A stretch of DNA of 64,000 bases. It comes from Polaromonas sp. SP1 (GTDB taxonomy: Bacteria; Pseudomonadota; Gammaproteobacteria; Burkholderiales; Burkholderiaceae_C). The DNA lies in NCBI RefSeq assembly GCF_003711205.1, contig NZ_CP031013.1:2770501-2834500 (forward strand), given 5' to 3'. A program made the position numbers and the translations under genes. This document shows, in pieces, positions 61,231 through 64,000 of the stretch. Position 1 is the stretch's first letter. Each line of letters opens with the position of its first letter. The notes under the pieces are model-generated. The model had not been told where the DNA came from. It ran no database searches and saw nothing but the letters and a program-made list of their open reading frames with translations.

Positions 61231-61652
61231 TTGTCCCTCCATGATGTTTTTGATGCCAACTTAACTTTCCATCGGAAATGCGAAAGCAGTTTCTGGTTTA
61301 GTGAGTCATTAAATTCAGTGTTACTGGATTGGACGCTGTTTTTGCAAAACTGTCGCGGTGAAAAAGCCCAACGGCGCGTTTTGATGGCTGGGCCGCAAAG
61401 CCGACCTTCCAGTATTTAACGCCTGCCGTGGCGTCTTTAGAGAGGGTTGGCGGCAGCGCATTGAGCCTGCGCGGCCTGGACGCCGTGCTTGATGGCTGAT
61501 TAAAAAAAGTCATCGGCGGCGCCGAGCTCGGCGCGCACGAATGGCGGCCGGTGCAAATAGAGGATTTGCCACGCCCCACAAGCACCGCCACCAGAGCTCT
61601 ACTGAATCCCTTTGGGGTCAGAGACCTGGTGCACATATGGGTATTTGGGTTG
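61231..61652. other. Gene-poor stretch beside the OLD gene, possible insertion debris
   Basis: 422 bp between the OLD gene and glnS. The first 100 bases are AT-rich, like the OLD gene; the rest is GC-rich with short broken frames and no complete gene, ribosome site or transposase motif. It may be the scar of an older insertion. No terminal inverted repeat can be made out by eye. Confidence 0.4.
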
Positions 61653-63500
61653 TTACTTACTGAACGAGTCTTTCATACCAGTCACCCGATTGAACACGGC
61701 TTTACCCGCAGAGTGATCAACCAGGTCAGTCACAAAGTACCCATGCCGCTCAAACTGAAAGCGCGTACCGGCAGGCACATTCGTCAGTGATGGCTCGACA
61801 TAAGCGGTCACGGTCTTCAGGCTGTCTGCATTCAGCTCATCCAGAAAGTCTTTGTCACCGGTGCCGGGGTGCTCAACGCTGAACAGGCGGTCATAGAGTC
61901 GCACTTCGGCTTGCACTGCGTCGTTCACACCCACCCAGGTGATCACACCCTTGACCTTGATCGCGTCTGAGCCGGGGGTGCCGCTCTTGGTGTCGGGGAT
62001 CAGCGTGGCGTGTACTTCGGTGACTTTGCCGCTGGCGTCTTTCACTGCGCCTGTGCATTCGATGACGTGGCCGTATTTGAGGCGCACCTTGCTGCCGGCG
62101 ATGGCTTGTTTGCTGGCGTTGGTGTGGGGCGGGAAGAGGCGGAAGAAGCCTTTGGGTGGCACTTCTTCGTAGTCGGTGCGTTCAATCCAGACTTCCTTGC
62201 CGATCTTGAACTGGCGTTTGCCCATTTCTTCGTGGTGCGGGTGTACAGGCGCCGAGCAATCATCGAGCTTGCCTGCGCCCATGACTTCGTCCCAATTGGT
62301 CAGCACCAGCTTGACGGGGTCGAGCACGGCCATGGCGCGCGGGGCGATAGGGTCCAGCGTGTCGCGCAGCGAGCCTTCGAGCGTGCTGTAGTCGATCCAG
62401 CTGTCGCTCTTGGTGACGCCAATGCGTTCGGCAAAGAGTTGAATCGCTTCGGGCGTGTAGCCGCGGCGGCGCAGGCCGACGATGGTGGGCATGCGGGGGT
62501 CGTCCCAGCCGCTGACGCGCTTTTCGTTCACCAGCTGGGCCAGCTTGCGTTTGCTGGTGAGCACGTAGGTGAGGTTCAGGCGCGCAAATTCGTACTGGCG
62601 CGGGTGCGGCGTGGCGATCAGCTTGCCTTCGGCCAGGCGGTCGAGCAGCCAGTCGTAAAACGGGCGCTGGTCTTCAAACTCCAGCGTGCAGATGCTGTGG
62701 GTGATTTGCTCCAGCGCGTCTTCCACCGGGTGGGCAAAGGTGTACATCGGGTAGATGCACCATTTGTCGCCGGTGTTGTGGTGGTGGGCGCGGCGTATGC
62801 GGTAGATGGCCGGGTCGCGCATGTTGATGTTGGGCGAGCCCATGTCGATTTTGGCGCGCAGCACGGCGGCGCCGTCGGCGAGTTTGCCGTCGCGCATTTC
62901 GCGAAAGCGCGCCAGGTTTTCAGCGACGGTGCGGCCGCGGAAGGGGCTGTTGGTGCCGGGGTGGCCGAAGTCGCCGCGGTTGTGGCGCATTTCTTCGGCG
63001 CTTTGCTCGTCAACGTAGGCGTTGCCGCTTTCGATCAGGTACTCGGCTGCGCGGTACATGAAGTCGAAGTAGTCGCTGGCCTGGTAGAGGTTGTTTTCTT
63101 CGCCGGTGGCGCCCTTGTTGTGCCAGTCAAAGCCCAGCCACTGCACGGCGTCTTTGATGGAGTCGACGTATTCGGTGTCTTCTTTTTCAGGGTTGGTGTC
63201 GTCAAAGCGCAGGTGGCACACACCGTCATAGTCGCGCGCCAGGCCGAAGTTCAGGCAAATGCTCTTGGCATGGCCCACATGCAGGTAACCGTTGGGTTCG
63301 GGCGGAAAGCGCAGGCGCACCTTGGCGGGGTCGGGCTGGCCGCCAGCGTGGTGGGCGGCGTCCCCGGGGCTGCCGCCCCAGCGGCGGCTGGCATAAGTAC
63401 CTTCAGCCAGGTCTTTTTCGATGATCTGGCGCAGGAAGTTGCTGGGTTTGTGGGTTTCTTTGTCGGCGGGGGCGGCTTTGGAGGGGACAGGGGTGGTCAT
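61653..63500 (-). CDS. glnS: Glutaminyl-tRNA synthetase
   Basis: 615 aa, class I aminoacyl-tRNA synthetase. HIGH motif PEPNGYLHVGHAKS, LRFDDTNPEKEDTEYVDSI, and the KMSKS equivalent VLTSKRKLAQLV. Longer than E. coli GlnS (about 550 aa); the difference includes a Gly/His-containing insert near residue 45 (GGSPGDAAHHAGGQ). It charges tRNA-Gln with glutamine. Confidence 0.97.
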   Translation of the reverse strand: MTTPVPSKAAPADKETHKPSNFLRQIIEKDLAEGTYASRRWGGSPGDAAHHAGGQPDPAKVRLRFPPEPNGYLHVGHAKSICLNFGLARDYDGVCHLRFDDTNPEKEDTEYVDSIKDAVQWLGFDWHNKGATGEENNLYQASDYFDFMYRAAEYLIESGNAYVDEQSAEEMRHNRGDFGHPGTNSPFRGRTVAENLARFREMRDGKLADGAAVLRAKIDMGSPNINMRDPAIYRIRRAHHHNTGDKWCIYPMYTFAHPVEDALEQITHSICTLEFEDQRPFYDWLLDRLAEGKLIATPHPRQYEFARLNLTYVLTSKRKLAQLVNEKRVSGWDDPRMPTIVGLRRRGYTPEAIQLFAERIGVTKSDSWIDYSTLEGSLRDTLDPIAPRAMAVLDPVKLVLTNWDEVMGAGKLDDCSAPVHPHHEEMGKRQFKIGKEVWIERTDYEEVPPKGFFRLFPPHTNASKQAIAGSKVRLKYGHVIECTGAVKDASGKVTEVHATLIPDTKSGTPGSDAIKVKGVITWVGVNDAVQAEVRLYDRLFSVEHPGTGDKDFLDELNADSLKTVTAYVEPSLTNVPAGTRFQFERHGYFVTDLVDHSAGKAVFNRVTGMKDSFSK

Positions 63501-63630
63501 CAGGGGATTTTAGGGGGTTACGTTTGGCTACGCTCTTCACTGTGCATCCGGTACGCCGTTACCGGAGTGCTGCGTTTAATAAGCATATGGGCTTTTCCTG
63601 CCCTTCCTACCTTTCTTAAGGAGAACCATC

Positions 63631-64000
63631 ATGAAGACAGCAATCAAGGCAAACCGCTCCGTCGCCGTGTTTGGCGCCGCAGCCGCGCTGGCCCTGGCCG
63701 CCTTTGGCTTTGCCGGTGCTGCCCAGGCCCGCGACAACGTGACCTTTTCCGTGGGCGTCGGCGTTCCTGGTGTGCAGGTCGGGGTGACCAATGCCTACCC
63801 GGTGTACCAGCAACCCGTGTATGTGCAGCCCGCCCCCGTGTATTACCAGCCTGCGCCTGTGTACTACCCGCGTCCTGTGTATGTGAGGCCCGCGCCCGTG
63901 TACTATGCGCCGCCCCCTGTGTACTACGGCCCGCGCGGCTATTACGGGCCGCGCCCCGTGTATTACCAGCGGCCGGGCTGGCGCCATGGCCACGGTCACG
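63631..64000 (+). CDS. Exported Pro/Tyr-rich repeat protein, truncated by the window edge
   Basis: Starts at ATG 63631 after AAGGAG and runs off the end. Signal peptide about residues 1-33 (LALAAFGFAGAAQA). After a short segment (FSVGVGVPGVQVGV) the protein consists of PVYYQPAPVYYPRP-type repeats of 6-8 residues, ending in a His-rich start of a further part. Such PVYY-rich proteins are common in Burkholderiales and probably sit in the periplasm or outer membrane. Function unknown. Confidence 0.8.
   Translation, partial: MKTAIKANRSVAVFGAAAALALAAFGFAGAAQARDNVTFSVGVGVPGVQVGVTNAYPVYQQPVYVQPAPVYYQPAPVYYPRPVYVRPAPVYYAPPPVYYGPRGYYGPRPVYYQRPGWRHGHGH

Noticed and set aside
61298..61636. Short open frame on the minus strand in the gap between the OLD gene and glnS
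   Set aside because: No ribosome site, atypical composition, and no recognisable domain; treated as debris.

Overview
The window is a high-GC chromosomal segment whose gene families (Bug-type periplasmic binding protein, RcnB-like proteins, phasin, Bcr/CflA and RND transporters, MipA, TAXI-type binding protein) and two kinds of short intergenic repeat point to the Betaproteobacteria, order Burkholderiales, most likely family Comamonadaceae (a Polaromonas/Rhodoferax/Variovorax-like organism). This placement is an inference from recognised families; no rRNA or tRNA gene is visible. About 67 protein genes are called, most of them short transcription units on both strands.

Layout. 1-8.7 kb: LysR regulator, a hydrolase that has lost its catalytic residues, a short Cys-Cys leader-like ORF, then a MexEF-OprN-like RND efflux operon behind a SoxR-type palindromic promoter. 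8.6-17.4 kb: intergenic repeats flanking a lipoprotein gene, a methyltransferase, dusC, an RcnB-like protein, a RIO1-type kinase, a Bcr/CflA MFS pump and a Tat-exported GH5 hydrolase. 17.4-22.5 kb: tautomerase, SDR/LysR divergent pair, orphan Bug protein with argE, DUF1993. 22.5-27.3 kb: an uncharacterised protein with a paralogue at 32.7 kb, and the nitric-oxide module hmp/norR with a sigma-54 promoter. 27-40 kb: small metabolic and envelope genes (PhzF, TspO, SGNH hydrolase, carboxylesterase, MFS, gshA, CHI-fold protein, Lrp + amidohydrolase + diaminopropionate ammonia-lyase).

40-48 kb: a PmrA/QseB-type two-component system with its probable boxes, a second hydrolase without its serine nucleophile, an 8-bp tandem repeat in front of mipA, and directly after mipA a highly structured inverted-repeat element followed by a 32-codon ORF with an ideal Shine-Dalgarno. 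Then an RbgA-like GTPase, an FNR-box-controlled universal stress protein/hemerythrin pair and a TerB-like protein. 48-57 kb: two paralogous exported proteins built of duplicated helical modules, both with CpxR-like direct repeats upstream, plus lipoproteins, TAXI protein, TrxC, a second RcnB-like protein, phasin, M23 peptidase. 56.6-64 kb: an ArsR/SRPBCC operon with its operator, RluE, a DUF938 methyltransferase, an AT-richer OLD-family nuclease gene (probable acquired defence gene) with gene-poor debris next to it, glnS, and a truncated Pro/Tyr-rich exported protein.

Common theme: much of the window concerns envelope and redox/NO/oxygen stress. Candidate sites for SoxR, NorR/sigma-54, FNR, PmrA/QseB and CpxR-like regulators can each be read directly from the DNA. 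The strongest unexplained signal is the nested inverted-repeat element at 42286-42381 with its small ORF.
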